Shown here one piece after another: positions 11,112 to 23,488 of a DNA stretch of 64,000 bases. Below the pieces are notes generated by a model that did no database searches, was not told the origin of the DNA, and was given only the letters and a program-made list of their open reading frames with translations. The stretch's first letter is position 1. Each line of letters opens with the position of its first letter. Source of the DNA: Sarcomyxa edulis (lineage: Eukaryota; Basidiomycota; Agaricomycetes; Agaricales; Mycenaceae). The translations under genes were made by a program, and so were the position numbers. Where the stretch lies: contig QUOL01000015.1 in the NCBI GenBank assembly GCA_009761415.1, positions 682,001-746,000 on the forward strand, in the 5' to 3' direction.

Positions 11112-12263
11112 GATATTACAATACAGAACGTAGGGAACATGGCATTATGTTCTACCGATATATTGAGAACGTCCGAGAACGGAGGTTGCAGGGAGGTAGG
11201 AAAACGGAGAACATGGAGAAAAAGGGGGGGAGAGAGGGGAGAGGAGGGTCATCGCACTTACAGCGACTTGAGAAGTCCCGTTCAGCAAAGATTTTCGGTA
11301 GCTCGTCCCTCTCAAGGAACGAAGAGGTGAGAGCTCACACTCAGACAACGAAAGTTTGGAGACCGAGAACGATGGAGATTGGATAAGCTTCAATGCTTTG
11401 GAGTCCAGAATTGCGCCAAGTGGGAGGGAAAGGCGACTTTGAAGCGGACCGTAATGCGAAGCAGCGTGGCATATCCTTGTTCGCTCCTGTGCGCTCCTGT
11501 ACGCTCGAGCTCGAGACAGGGCTCAAAACACAATATAAGGATCGCCCATTTTTCGAGCTTTCTGGATGGGATTATATTTTCAGTGACAAAGGCACTCGAG
11601 AAAGAGTTGGAATTCTCGATGCTCAAGCACTGTTACGCAATTGTTGCCTGTCAGTTGACAGATAAGCGCGGAGGGTGACAATGTATACATAGAACTGGAA
11701 TCGCAATTAAATTTGCAATGTAGTGAGAGCCTGGCAAGCAGCGCTGTACATGGCATCACGCCTGGTTATACCTTGACCTCTTCCATGTTGTGTTCCATTG
11801 ACTGTATAGATGCGTGAGATGAATATGCAAGTGCCTGATGCGGGCTTGACTCACTGTAGACTTTAGAAATCCATAGTCGGTCGTTCTGAGGACCCGTGAT
11901 AAAGGAAGTGTATGTGACGCACTGTGCAGAAGCGTGATGCACCAGCGCAATGCCTGAGGCGTGATCAACATAATCAAGTATCAGCATTCAAATCTGGGAG
12001 AGAGTCCAAAATTCTACACACTACTTACGAGGGAGCGTACGCTCTATGCATTTTATCAAAAGAATATGGAACCTCCGAATGTAAGAAGTGTCGTCATCAC
12101 CACCTAACAATGGTGATTTGATCTGGCTTAGTCCCTCTGTTTGGTTATTCTCCGAGATCTGAGCCTCCTGTCCGTTTAGAGAAGTCTGGAGTGATGCGTC
12201 GCAGAACGCGCTTTCAAGCCCAGCATCATTACTGACCACGGAGTTGCTTCCGATTGAAGAGAC
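11112..12263. other. Region between convergent ULD genes
   Basis: About 1.15 kb without a supported gene. A strongly purine-rich tract (G and A on the plus strand) covers about 11185-11262. Several open frames overlap at 11379-11678 in all phases on both strands; none has a recognisable domain. Confidence 0.45.
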
Positions 12264-13243
12264 TCACCATCTTGATTTGTCGTTGAAACCTGCTCGAAGA
12301 ACTTTTCCACGACAGCTGGGACAGCTCTTGACAGTTTCGAATACGCGTAGGACAACTTTGACCCCGATGACCATACCTGCTCTAACCTCCCAGTCTGTAT
12401 CAATCAAGTAATCCGCTTGATGATTCTCCTGGGAAGTCAAAACATAATCACCGCTTTCGATGTAACGATGCCCTGGTCTCGTCCTGGAATAATGCTCCAA
12501 GACCTTGTGGAATATCTGTTTGTGACCCGATGCGTGTACTAGGTGAACGTTATAAAGATCAAGCAGCAACGGATACACACCTCACGTCTCACGCAGAGCT
12601 GGAGAGGGAAGATGGTGGTCTTTCCCGTTACATCAATGAGCCATACGAACGCAGTATCGTCCCAGGGTACTCCTAGCGCAGGAAGGAGTTGTCTCAGCAT
12701 GTGAGAAATCCCTCTCAGTGTAACAGCATGGACGGCCATGACCTGTTCCACTTGCTTGAGACCGACGCTGATGAGGAATTAGCATGAGATTTCCGAGGTA
12801 ATTTTACATGAACGCTGAACGCACTGATTCCACAGCGAGAGATAAATGTCAAGTGTGGATCTTTCGCTCGTAAGCCGAGTATGCAATTTGAGTAGTTTCT
12901 TCTCCATCAAGAAGGCCCAACGAATCCTCCACGACACCTTGCGAAATTTGGAGCCGCTTGCCAAATCATCACTATGTTCATTGATCGTCTCTATAATTTT
13001 GCCAATAAATATGGAACATCTTGCGACAGAATGTTTGATCGCGATAAGAAGGGAAGTTTCATTGGCAATCAGTAATTCCTTGTTCCAGAGTTCCTTGATT
13101 TTATCGAGGGTGGAGGACAAGGCGTGCAAGTCTCCAACAAGCTGTGAATACTTCTTGGAAGAGCCACGGATCTCGTTGACGATGTCGATGATCTCGCCAA
13201 CTACCTTGACGAGAGTGATGATATCGCCAACTGACAAGGACAT
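12264..13243 (-). CDS. Fungal ubiquitin-like (ULD) domain protein B
   Basis: Three exons on the minus strand, 13243-12825, 12767-12581 and 12515-12264, give 285 residues. The start MSLSVGDIITLVKVVGEI and the segment EIRGSSKKYSQLVGDLHAL align with the other copy. The ULD core reads FVWLIDVTGKTTIFPLQL, then FHKVLEHYSRTRPGHRYI and WEVRAGMVIG. After it comes a short tail with CPSC, a cysteine pair that often follows this domain in related fungal proteins and that copy A lacks. Intron phases (2 and 0) match copy A exactly, which supports both models. The two genes are convergent, about 1.15 kb apart. Substrates and partners are unknown. Confidence 0.75.
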
Positions 13244-13639
13244 GGTGTGAAAAAGGTTTCGGAAGAACAGGTGAAAGCGCGATAGTAGAGGTCATACAGT
13301 GCATAGCCTTGCACCTGCTGTTTGAATGCAACGTGAGAAGAATCTGCACGCAATAATAGAGGCATTTGTCGCGTTCGACCCTTAAGGACCCAGCATAAAA
13401 CGAGTAGATCAGGCAGACTGTGGGGTATTCGGATCCCGGGGTTTTCCAAATCGTCTACCTCGACCTCGGTTGACTTGGAGCGAATTTGGAAAATAGATGG
13501 ACAAGTCATGAACGAGTTGGTCGGGCTAGTCTCCGAGTTCGAGGGTAATCCAGTGCGATACGAGGTTTTCAGGAAGGAAGAAATTGAAAAGTCTTGCAGT
13601 GCACTAATAACTCTTGAATATACCTGTGACGGTCACCGG
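13244..13639. other. Upstream region of ULD gene B
   Basis: No gene is supported here. The frame running rightward from about 13475 (VSEFEGNPVRYEVFRKEEIE) is protein-like and may be part of the same unrecognised gene that the duplicated block contains. Confidence 0.3.
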
Positions 13640-14412
13640 AGGAAGAGAACGTGTTTTCGATGTGGCGGTGCAATCACGCCTCTTTCTCATCCTCACTGTT
13701 TCCGAACATCTTCTGCGACCTGGAAGACCCTGCTGATCGAGATTTGGTTCGGACGCACGAAGCTTTCCTCCTGCCTGCATCTCAAGACCTAATCAGACGG
13801 TCCACGGATGAGCCTCTGTCCTGTTCTCCTCGCGCCGATCGAAGTGAAAGCTCTATTGACAAGGACGTCCTGGTGAACTTGTGCTCATCGCTTTACCAAA
13901 GTCTTCGAATCCCTATGTACGAACAGCGCTATGAGGTATGACTCTTCAGTCATTACCCAGCTGATATCATGCGTGGGATCTTGAGAAACGGGGTCGATTG
14001 CGTTGTTCACTCATTTGTGGCGGAACTAAGGTACAATTAAAGTCCTTCCTGTGTATCCACAGCCACCTCTCTAATCATCTTCTAGTCTGCGATGCATGTC
14101 GTTACACTTCTCTTCAAGGTCCCAGTCTCAGGAACGGTCCTTGTTTGCTCCATCGATGAGAAATCGTACGAGTGATAAGTAGGCTGTTGACTGCACAATG
14201 TCACTTGCATTCAGAATTGTCTTTGTATACCTCAAGGTAGGATCTCTTTGTTTCTTGTGCTCTTTCCCTCGTCGGTTGCGCGCGAGATCGTGGTAATGGA
14301 ATTGGAATGTAGATTTGCGACTACAACCACCGGGAGATTCGATGCTCGCGATCTCCTTGGGGTTTTAACGCAACTACGTCAGGTTCCACACATAGATCCG
14401 TGCAGGTTTTCT
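13640..14412 (+). repeat. Duplicated block, right copy
   Basis: Direct-orientation match to 8340-9140. Here the first segment has a longer intact frame (about 13651-13941) reading DLEDPADRDLVRTHEAFL and SIDKDVLVNLCSSLYQSLRI, which looks like real protein, and it ends at a possible GTATGA donor. The 140-bp segment at 14279-14412 again keeps the ESEC/ELEC-ATTT frame open. The block probably holds exons of a gene not yet recognised. Confidence 0.5.
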
Positions 14413-17400
14413 GTTCTCTTGCTTTCCCCTGGCGTTCAGGTACAACTGCGGCATTCTCATTACGATTTCCAGTATCGCGAGTGTACGCCTTTGACCGCTG
14501 AGGGGCTTGTCACGCTGAAGATATCTGAAGATGTAAATGTGCTTGACGAGTTGTCGGGCCCGTCCTGACAAAGCCTCGTCTCATGTAAATTGCCCTGACG
14601 GTCCCTAACAACTAGTAGAAGGACACTCATCTTGTCCCAAGCTATTTCTGACTGCCGTGCTCGTTCTTGTGCTTTCAACCTCCTAATACCTTGCTGGACC
14701 CTGCCTTATTTTCTTTTCGTAATATTTCAGGCAGGCTCATGCTTCCAATGTGCCGAAGTTTGCAATCTTAGCCCGTGCATCGTCAACCCTGCGTTCAAGT
14801 TGCAGGATTGACGGATCGTAACCGGGATCTTGTACCTATCCCTTGCGCATTAGTTTCGACGGGTGCTCGTGTGTCCTTTCTGCTGTCTCTTCTGTCACGT
14901 ATATATCATACTACCATTCTCTTTTACCAGACTACAACGCGGTGTCTGCCGGAAGTCGTGCTTTGCATCGTATCAACATGGTGAATTTGCCAGCAGACAC
15001 CTGATCCTCAGCAGCCCTGGCAAATTTATCGGTATGTTCCGTATTTCTCGGGAGCTTCTGGAGGATGGAATACATCGACCATCAGCTCCTTGAGCTTGGT
15101 ACCCCGGGAAGGTTCGGTTGACGTCTCCTTAGAGTACCCTGGGCCAACACTGGCCCTTGGTGCGGAAACCGGACTCTCTTGAGAAACAACGTTCGAATCG
15201 CCGCGTATTCTCGGTCAACTCTATTGACCAACAAAACATGATCTACATCTTCTGTTCTGGCTTTTAGTAAGCATCATGCTACCCTGAATGCCCGCTCCTT
15301 CGACGGAATGATAATCAAACTCTCTACAGAATAGCATGCATGACCCACATTCATCTCCGTTCATATGTTTCGAGGTCGGGAACTCTCAACCAGTCTTATT
15401 CTCGTGTCTGTCCTACTACTAGTATTTTCATGCGTGCTGGTACGCAAACTCAAACCTTGCTCTCTTAGACAGTCTACTTGCGATCTTCGTATCTCCCTTC
15501 AAGCGACATCATAGCCACAGTGGCAGTCTTTCTGCAGTCTGGGCGTAGGTCTCTAGTTCATCTTTCCAGACTTCACGCATTATCGGTCATGTAGTTCCTT
15601 TCTCAATTTTCTTTGGCTGATACCCGCTCCGCAGTTATCGACGAATCTCTGTATCCAGGCCTGTGTTCTTGGGAAGTACTACGCCTTTTCAAAGTAAGCT
15701 ATAGCTGCAGAAGGTGATTAGCGTCTGACTGTAATTCTTGTGTCCTGGTGCATGTAAATAACGCTGGGGGCGTCTCCTGATATGTCTCGCATTCATTGCA
15801 GAATACCTGTGCATATCCCGGTCCTCTCGGACAATTAGACGTTCGCTATGCTCCACATGCAACGCTGTCACCAGTGATTTGGACGTGAGCTCACATTTAC
15901 TCACCGTTGCAGATTGGATACACTCACTCGGCTGTTCCCTCTCCTTCCTTCGGCGACCTGATTCTTCCTAGATGACCCCGCGCGCAGCACAAGGCGATAA
16001 ACAATGATTCCTGTACAGCCTACCCTGTCTAGTCCTGAAGACTGTGTCTTGAACCTCTGGCTATGTCTCGTGTCTTTTGACCGTTCAACATGCTCTGTTT
16101 TTTTGAACGGCTCGGGTCGAAAATCTCCAAGTTGAACGTCAAGTTGATTCGTATGCGACCTGTCCCATAGTCTTGACATCAATTTTATGTATGTACTTTT
16201 AACGCTTTCAAGACTGACTCTGTATGTTGTCCTACCTTTGCCTGCTTGGCGATCAAGTTACTCGACCACCGGCATTGCTACTGGCTTGAAGATATGTCAA
16301 ATACTTATCCACCCTTTTCAACAAGATTCTGACTCCTGCTGTAAGCTCGTCCCGTCCACTTTAGTAGTCTCTGATACCAGTATCATTAATTGAGCTTGGA
16401 TATTCGCGAGATCCATCCAGATGATGTCGCCGACTCTTTTCCAGCCAGAGGACCATCGAGTTATCGCTTCGGAGCAACTCAGGTTGCCCAGATCGAGTGG
16501 TTAGCCCTCTGACTATCAAAGTCCATTCGTAGTCGACTCCATTCTTCATTCCGGTGCGAGTAGTCTGATAGTGCTATACACTGCATCATCTCGAGATTTT
16601 CCTGTACGTTATTGGCCCGTGTAAGTCAAGTGTAAGTTGCCACATTCTCAATGTATGGATAAGATAAGATAAGATAAGATGTGTCGTGGGAATGGTTAAG
16701 GCACCAAATGATTATTTTGCGACTTCATAGTTGTGACTCGAGCTCCCTGACTCTGAGTCTGAGACAACCTTCGTCGATCCTTGCTGAGGCCGGTGCACTC
16801 AGGCTTCAAGCGTTGTGGTCTCGGAAACGGCCAGATTTCTATGGTCGTTCTGATGCTAGATCTTACTGCTTGTGACAGGTACCTCGTGTTCAACATTGAC
16901 TCGGGCTCCGGATCTATCTTATCTCTGTGCTTCAATAAGGGATCATTAGTCGAGATCTGAGCGGGACCTTTGTCCTTTTGATTCCGTCTCATTACCCCGC
17001 AGGTATGTGTCGTACAGTCGTAGGTCTTCGTTCGTAGACTCACAAAAACCTCCGGCTCAAGATCAGCCTTCTTTCTCAAACCTTTGTGACTGCACTGCAT
17101 TTCGAAGTCACTTTGTTCGGCGCCTGCTGCACAGCACGCTCAGGCTACTCATCGACTCGGGTAAGCATTCTGGAATTCGTCCATCCATCAAGACCTCTGC
17201 TATCGCCTCGCGCAGCACCTTGGATTCCATATCAGAAACCTGAACGTTCTTCGTAATGGACAATTGCGTGGCAACCTCTCAAACCTGCTGTTCGAATTCA
17301 TCTCGTTCTGTCCTGTTACAACTCCTCAATTATCGTTGATATAGGATTGGCGAACTGCCTCCCCGCAGTCAGGGACCACTTACTTGTGCGTGACCTCCGA

Positions 17401-19648
17401 GCATCATCTGCATTATCGTCCATAGTCTCTCTGATGTAGCTCCTCGTCAACCTGTTAACGTTTCAACCCTTCATTCTGCTGATTTACGGGTTGCGGCAAA
17501 ACAATCTCTCGACTTCTCTTCCAGGTTTCCATCAAGAAACAGCGCCACGGCTGTAATCCTAATGCTCACCGTGGTGAGTGTAAATGAACCGAAATAGGCA
17601 AAGCTTGGCGTTTTACACTCTTCGTTGAGGTTGATTCCGTCCCGTTTGTCTAGCTGTTTCTCGACATTTCCCTTCATCTCCTCGTCGTAGCTTAGATTTT
17701 CATGTTCATCAGACACAGGTTGCCTCCGCTCACTGCCCAGCGATGCCCGAGAATTTGTCTCACGTTCTGACGTCCCGATTGCCGTTGCCATTATCGTCAT
17801 AGAATATGTGCAGCGCAAGGCCTGACCATCTGCCTCGCCGAATCGTCGATCTGCTATCTCATCTCTTCTATAGGTTAGTGCAGGCGTTGCTTAGGCGTTG
17901 CCTTGCTGATCGTTGCCCGCAGTAATTGCGGCGCCATCCCAACACCCGCTGTCAACCCATCCTTGACGAGCCTTGACGTCGACGATTGTGAACAACAGCT
18001 GACGAAGCATGCGTGTCTATCCTCTCTTTCACTTGTCCTCGCGCCCATGCGCTCACTGTCCTGTGTGGTTCTCGTTGCCTTGCAGATCTTCGTGCGCAGT
18101 CTACTTGAGCAACTAACCAACGTTCTTCTTGCTCCAGGGAGATTGGATCGTCGACTCAAAGACTCTAAACCAATCTGCAGTTCACATCGTAGCCATCTGT
18201 ATTCTCTAAAAGTCCATTGCCAACATCGGATTTGACCTACGGTTACTACCCTACGGACTGTCATGGCTCTCAGGACTCGACCCAGAGCATAATGCCTGCG
18301 AGAGCTAACACTTTGCAGTGCGTATATTTCAACAGTCCTTGTGATATTCTATTAACAACACAGACGGTGCGAAACCTACTCTTTGTCGTTCGATTTTGAA
18401 GTCGAGAATTTAGGTCGTGAATACAATTCCTCAACCGAAGCCAAAAAAACCTCTCACGTTCTGTCCCTCGCATGTCCTCATAGGCCGATACGAGTTCTTA
18501 CACTTGTCGTCTACCCATCAACCAGTTCAACTTAAACCGATCCCGTGGTTCATGACCTCGAGATCGTGGAGCTTCTCGTCGAATTGACGCCGTTCTTCGT
18601 CTACAGACTCTTACGAACTCTCCTCTCCTCTGCTATTTCATGTGGGTCGGGAGATACCGAAGACAATAACGACCGCCTGCCTCAGTGCTGTATACAGTCC
18701 GAAAGCCATCGTCATGTGGAGGATTCTACACGGTACGGGGCCGAGAGTTATTAAAGGTGCATGTCCTTTCCGAGGATTTTTCATCCTTATTTGTTTGTCT
18801 GCAGAAGATATAGATCATATATCGATATTTTTGGCAACACGTTCACTGCGCCGTGGTCTCTGTGTGAAGAACGATGGTGAAACGTCTGACAGCAAGCTAC
18901 AGGAAGAAAAGGTAAAAATACAGCTCTAGGTCTGATAATCATCGTCTTTCTATGTTCCCTTCATTCAGCCTCTCGAATTCCATTACACCAGTGTTTGATG
19001 ACTGTGCCGTTCGAGTGTTTTATAAGCAGTTGCCACCTTGTGCGATAGACATCCGCGGACTTCGAATCCGCTGAATTGAGATCTTACGGGTGGCAGTATG
19101 AGTAAACCCTGGAAGATCGGACAGGATTGCCAAACATCTATACTAGTTGCCGGTGGCATCTACCAATGGAAGTGGACGTGCTCGAGTCCGAGAGTTGTCA
19201 GGATGATAATTAGAACGCTCGCGTACGATCAAGCCGACGAGTCGACAACTCTGACCTCTATTTTTTATTTTGAATGTGCCACCAGCAGGATGCCACCACT
19301 GGCAGGGTGTCACCAACTGCAGGTCGCCTCCACTAGCTCCCCATCCTGGTGAAAGAATCAGGCAGATGTTCTGCAGATTCTGCAACTTCTCTTGGGATAT
19401 GTGCCTGTGTGGGCTTTTACTGCGGAATTTGATCGCCCGTGATGATGGGATCCATCACACCGGTTATGTACAGTCTCTTTTATTTATCGGCCCCCTACTC
19501 GGACTTGTCTCCTTTCAGAACTCTCTTTTTCCCATCTGTCCTACTCCGAGATCGAAACCTGGGTGAGGTGTGAAATAAGAAGGCTTAAGATCCCGAGTCT
19601 TGAGCCATTTGTCGTTATTTCTGTTTTTTGTACATCGCTCTACCCCAA
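14413..19648. other. Five-kilobase stretch without a supportable gene
   Basis: Only short frames are present, mostly under 135 codons, overlapping on both strands with no family signature and no chain of introns with compatible phases. The longest (minus 16696-17100, minus 17471-17818, minus 17875-18264) have unremarkable composition. The segment at minus 17780-17580 ends at a GTGAGC donor-like site and is the most protein-like. It may be decayed genic DNA, or contain long non-coding or lineage-specific genes that I cannot see. Confidence 0.4.
16657..16681 (+). repeat. GATAA microsatellite
   Basis: Four to five perfect tandem GATAA words. They also form consecutive GATA-factor sites, although no gene is recognised next to them. 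Confidence 0.8.
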
Positions 19649-22600
19649 ATGCCCGCAGAACCCACCAAAGCCAAGCTGAAGCGCAGGACAAGTCGGCGGG
19701 ATATAGACGAGTTCAAGTTTGACGGCAGTCATGCGAGGGAGATCGAACTTAAGCGGAATAGAGGTGCGCGTTCCCTTTCCTCGGTCGTGTTCCTCAATCT
19801 AACTTGTATCTCCAGGTGAAATTAGCTGTGCTGAATGCCGCAGGTCTGTCCAGTCAATCCATTTCTGTATTTCTCTCATAACCTTCTGAAATAGACTTAA
19901 AATAAAGTGCGACAAGCAGATCCCTTGCCAGTCGTGCCAGGTGCGTACAACGGATTCCTTACCCGCTGGGTTCTATCGCTGACAATAACTTCAGCGGAGA
20001 GGTTGTGCTGCACTGTGTCCGAATGGTATATCTCTTCGCGTCCATCCAGTCTACTCGTATCTCATCTAGTTTGCAGGGAGTCTCGCCACAGGCCAAGGAA
20101 CTCGGTGCTTGTCATCTATTATCGTAATCTTTCCGTGAGACCAAGTCCTTACTCTTTTGTCTCGCAGTTTCGTTCTGGCAGCAACGGAGCACCTTCATCG
20201 GCGGATATCGAAACTGAGCGGACGAATACGGTTACTGGAAGATGCCCTCGCCTCGTTGCAGGCGAAAACCTCTACAGAACCACATCCGCTCCTTCACGAG
20301 GATCTCATTAGCAACGTCGATGTTGATGATGGCACGGAGGATCCAACAGGGCCGTCTACGGATGAGGGAGGTGCAGCGTCTTCGGGACAGTCGCCTGATG
20401 TTATAGATGCGTTTGGCACCTTGTCAATTTCCGACCACGGTATTTCACGGTTCTTTGGTCCGACAGGGGGCTCAGAGGTACGTCGTGATTCCCAGTATCC
20501 CAGCTTCTGATGGTCTTACCTCTTTGGATACGTCTCAGAGTCTTCTCATGGTACGCGGTTTCTCTGTGAATTATTCAACCAACTATTTATCTTTCATCAG
20601 GCAAATATGTCGTCATCGCACGGTTCTCCCGAAACCGCACATACGCCAGACTCGATGCGAAGCTCCAAGAGTCCTTCTAGTGCCGGCGATCTTTCCCTAT
20701 TCTCCCAAGCCTTCCCATTCACGCCTATGGGTCAACCTGCCGACATACAAGAAATGGTCGAGAGCCACTTACCAGCCTTCGAACGCGCTCTATTCCTCGG
20801 CGAGACTTACTTTGAACAGGTCGCATGGATATTCCACGGTGTCACTCGAGTACAACTTATCGACGAAATGTTACCTATCCTCTACCGCAAACGGCCTTCG
20901 AATTCAGGAGCCGACGATTATAGTGGTCCTCACGATTTGGCTTTGATATTTGTTGTGTTTGCCGTGGCTTCGCTGGTCGAGGCAGATCCGTCGCATGCAC
21001 AAGCCGAACATTTCCATCAGATTTCGAGGGTTGCGTTGTCGTTGCAGCCTGTGCTGGAGAAACCGTCAATAGTGACTATCCAGACTCTTCACCTAATGAG
21101 TATCTACAACGCGATGAGTGGGAATGAGCAAACGAGCGAGACGAGTATGGAGATGACTTGGTCTTTGATCACACTGGCCGCACATTTATCACAAACGGTA
21201 CGTGCCCCCTGGCTCTCGGGATCTGATTCTCCTCTGATTTTGGTCTTGACCTCCAGATTGGCTTGCGTGAGTCCATCTTCGAGGCTCAAATTGCATATCA
21301 ATAACATCGTGATTAGATCGAGACAGTGCGAGATGGGGCTTGTCTCCTGAGATGGTTCGGAGGCGCCGCATCTTGTTCTGGGATCTTTTCGTTGCCGATT
21401 CTTGGCAGGTATATCATCCGTCTTCAGTCACTGCTATGTATTTCCTCTGACAAGGCTTAATGTAGAGCCTGAATACCGGCCGACCGCCGTCATTCTCTCT
21501 TGCTTACGTTGATTGTAGCTTTCCGCAATATGAACACCCGAAGGACAAAGAAGGGGACGACGGCCAAGGTTGTACGCCCAACTTCTCTTCCTTTTTCGGA
21601 CATGTCCATTTTTCTAATAGATCACTCCCCGTCATTTGTCCCTAGTCGAATCTTGGCAATTCCGATTTGCAGCTGAATGCGTGGCGGACGTAGCTGCAAG
21701 AACATTGACCGCGGAAGCACCAAGTTATACGACCATTATGGAACTCGATCGCAAAGTCCGTGAATTTTCTCTACCAGAACGATCGGGACCGTCAACGCCT
21801 GCGAACGACCTCGCAACGTCTTTCCAACGTTTCGTGCTGGATCACATTCGGGAAACAAGTGCGTGGTTTTGTATCGTGTCATCGCCGTTTCATTAACGCC
21901 CTTCTAGTCTTGCTATATATCCATCGAAGTTTCTTTGCGCAAGCTATCATCGAACAGCCGATAAATCCCCTCAAAAGTCCTTACGCCCCTTCTTTCCTCG
22001 CTGCGTACCGTGCTTCGTCGACTATTCTCAAGTCTGTTCGCGACCAGTTCAAAGCATGGCCTAAGGCGTCGTCTATCTATTGGACGATGTGGACATTTTG
22101 TGCGTGTACTTCACTCTTCAGTCACTATAGTGCTTATTCCGATTTTCCAGGCTTTTCTGCCGCTGTATGTATTTGTGGTGGTCATCAGTTTCGCTCCTCT
22201 CACCCATAAATTTTGCAGGTCGTTTTCGGGACTGTTGTCACTCGGGGTCCTCGTTCACCCTTAGCAACATCTGCTATGGCTGAATTAGATCAAGCTTGTA
22301 TCCTCTTCTCTCAGGCTTCACTGTACAGTCGACAGGCTGCCAAAGCTCTAGTGAGTCTCGCAATGGTTGTCAACAAATTTGACTGGGAGCTGAACCTCGA
22401 TGACATCTCCAGCCTATCCTGACGAAATTGAGTGAAAAGGCACGATACGCGCTAGCCTCCGTTCAAAACGACCCCAGCCCTTCGTCGACTGATAGCACTG
22501 GCGGCCTTCTCTGGAATATAAAGCAAGAAGAAGATCCAGATGACGAGTTGTCAATATTCGCCGGACATACTCGTTTCGTCTCTGCCAAACGTTCTTATGC

Positions 22601-23231
22601 GTCGTCATCATCTGCGTCGAGGTCACCACCACAAGCAGATGTCCAGTATGAGATGAACGTCAGTCCTCAAGGATATGTTCCTGATCCATGCCAACCAGGA
22701 CCGTCCTCGTTCCAGACTGAGCGGGCTCCATCCATGATGCAAACTTGGGTTCCTGACCAAGGTAACGAGTACATCACGTCGCAGCCTCTACCTTCGTCAA
22801 ATCGTGGCGGACCATCGCATTATCAGCCTGCCCAGCAGTATACGTCCTCGGATCGAGGCCACAGTCATACGGATCCTTCAAATTATGCTTGGTCGGCACA
22901 TCATCAGCAGCAACATCAACAGCAGCAGCAGCGACACCACCAACATCCCCACCAACAACAGCCTTATAACTCTCAGCCCCAATACATCGATTCGGTTCCT
23001 GCCCTCAATCACCAACAACATTATCAACCGCAACCACATTCACATCCGCACCAGCACCAACGACTATACATCGAGACTCCTTCGTTTCCCGGTGGACCTA
23101 TCGTTTCCCAACCCAATCCAGTTCTTCGTGAACTTGGATTGGCTGCTCCTGATTCACGACTTGATGCGAGATGGAGTTCTTTCATGGAAGATTCTGGGTT
23201 GTTGGAAGGTATCAATTATAGATCTCAGTGA
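19649..23231 (+). CDS. Zn2Cys6 transcription factor with fungal-specific regulator domain (PRIB-like), copy 1
   Basis: Sixteen exons give 914 residues: 19649-19763, 19816-19843, 19895-19940, 19995-20025, 20077-20104, 20168-20477, 20539-20550, 20601-21197, 21257-21266, 21317-21408, 21466-21571, 21646-21858, 21908-22099, 22151-22164, 22219-22350 and 22413-23231. The binuclear zinc cluster is complete: Cys 43, 46, 53, 59, 62 and 71 (spacing 2-6-5-2-8). A coiled dimerisation stretch follows (HLHRRISKLSGRIRLLEDAL). The middle resembles the fungal-specific transcription factor domain (alpha-helical, with WIFHGVTRVQLIDEMLP and LHLMSIYNAMSG). The C-terminus is low-complexity with a Gln/His tract at about 22900-23060 and ends in MEDSGLLEGINYRS, shared with copy 2. 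Exons of 12 and 10 nt are confirmed by copy 2. Targets are unknown. Confidence 0.85.
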
Positions 23232-23488
23232 GCATTCTACGTTCGTATGTAACAGTCACCGTCTAGGTTTTCTTTGGTTCTACGCTGTCATACTTATTTT
23301 TCATATTTTCTCTGCTCTGTTAATACCTGTACTATACTCTACGAATGAGAATCCGTTCCTGTGAAGTTGTCGCGTCGCGTCTGATACGCGTCTGGGTGCA
23401 CGCGCTACTTCTAATCATCCGCAAATAGCTCGCCCCGCCACTGACTCCCATTTGAATATTTTCCATTTTTTTTCAGCTGGGGACGGTG

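Noticed and set aside
11379..11678. Three overlapping frames of 78-99 codons
   Set aside because: Open in nearly all phases on both strands, which reflects composition rather than a gene.
16696..17100. Minus-strand open frame of 134 codons
   Set aside because: No domain, unbiased composition, and no partner exon; length is within chance expectation for this base composition.
17875..18264. Overlapping open frames on both strands (about 110-129 codons)
   Set aside because: Mutually overlapping frames with Arg/Ser-rich translations and no family match; likely chance.
22804..23364. Long plus-strand frame in the Gln/His-rich region of regulator copy 1
   Set aside because: It is an out-of-frame reading of the CAG/CAA/CAC-rich tract of the real exon 22413-23231.
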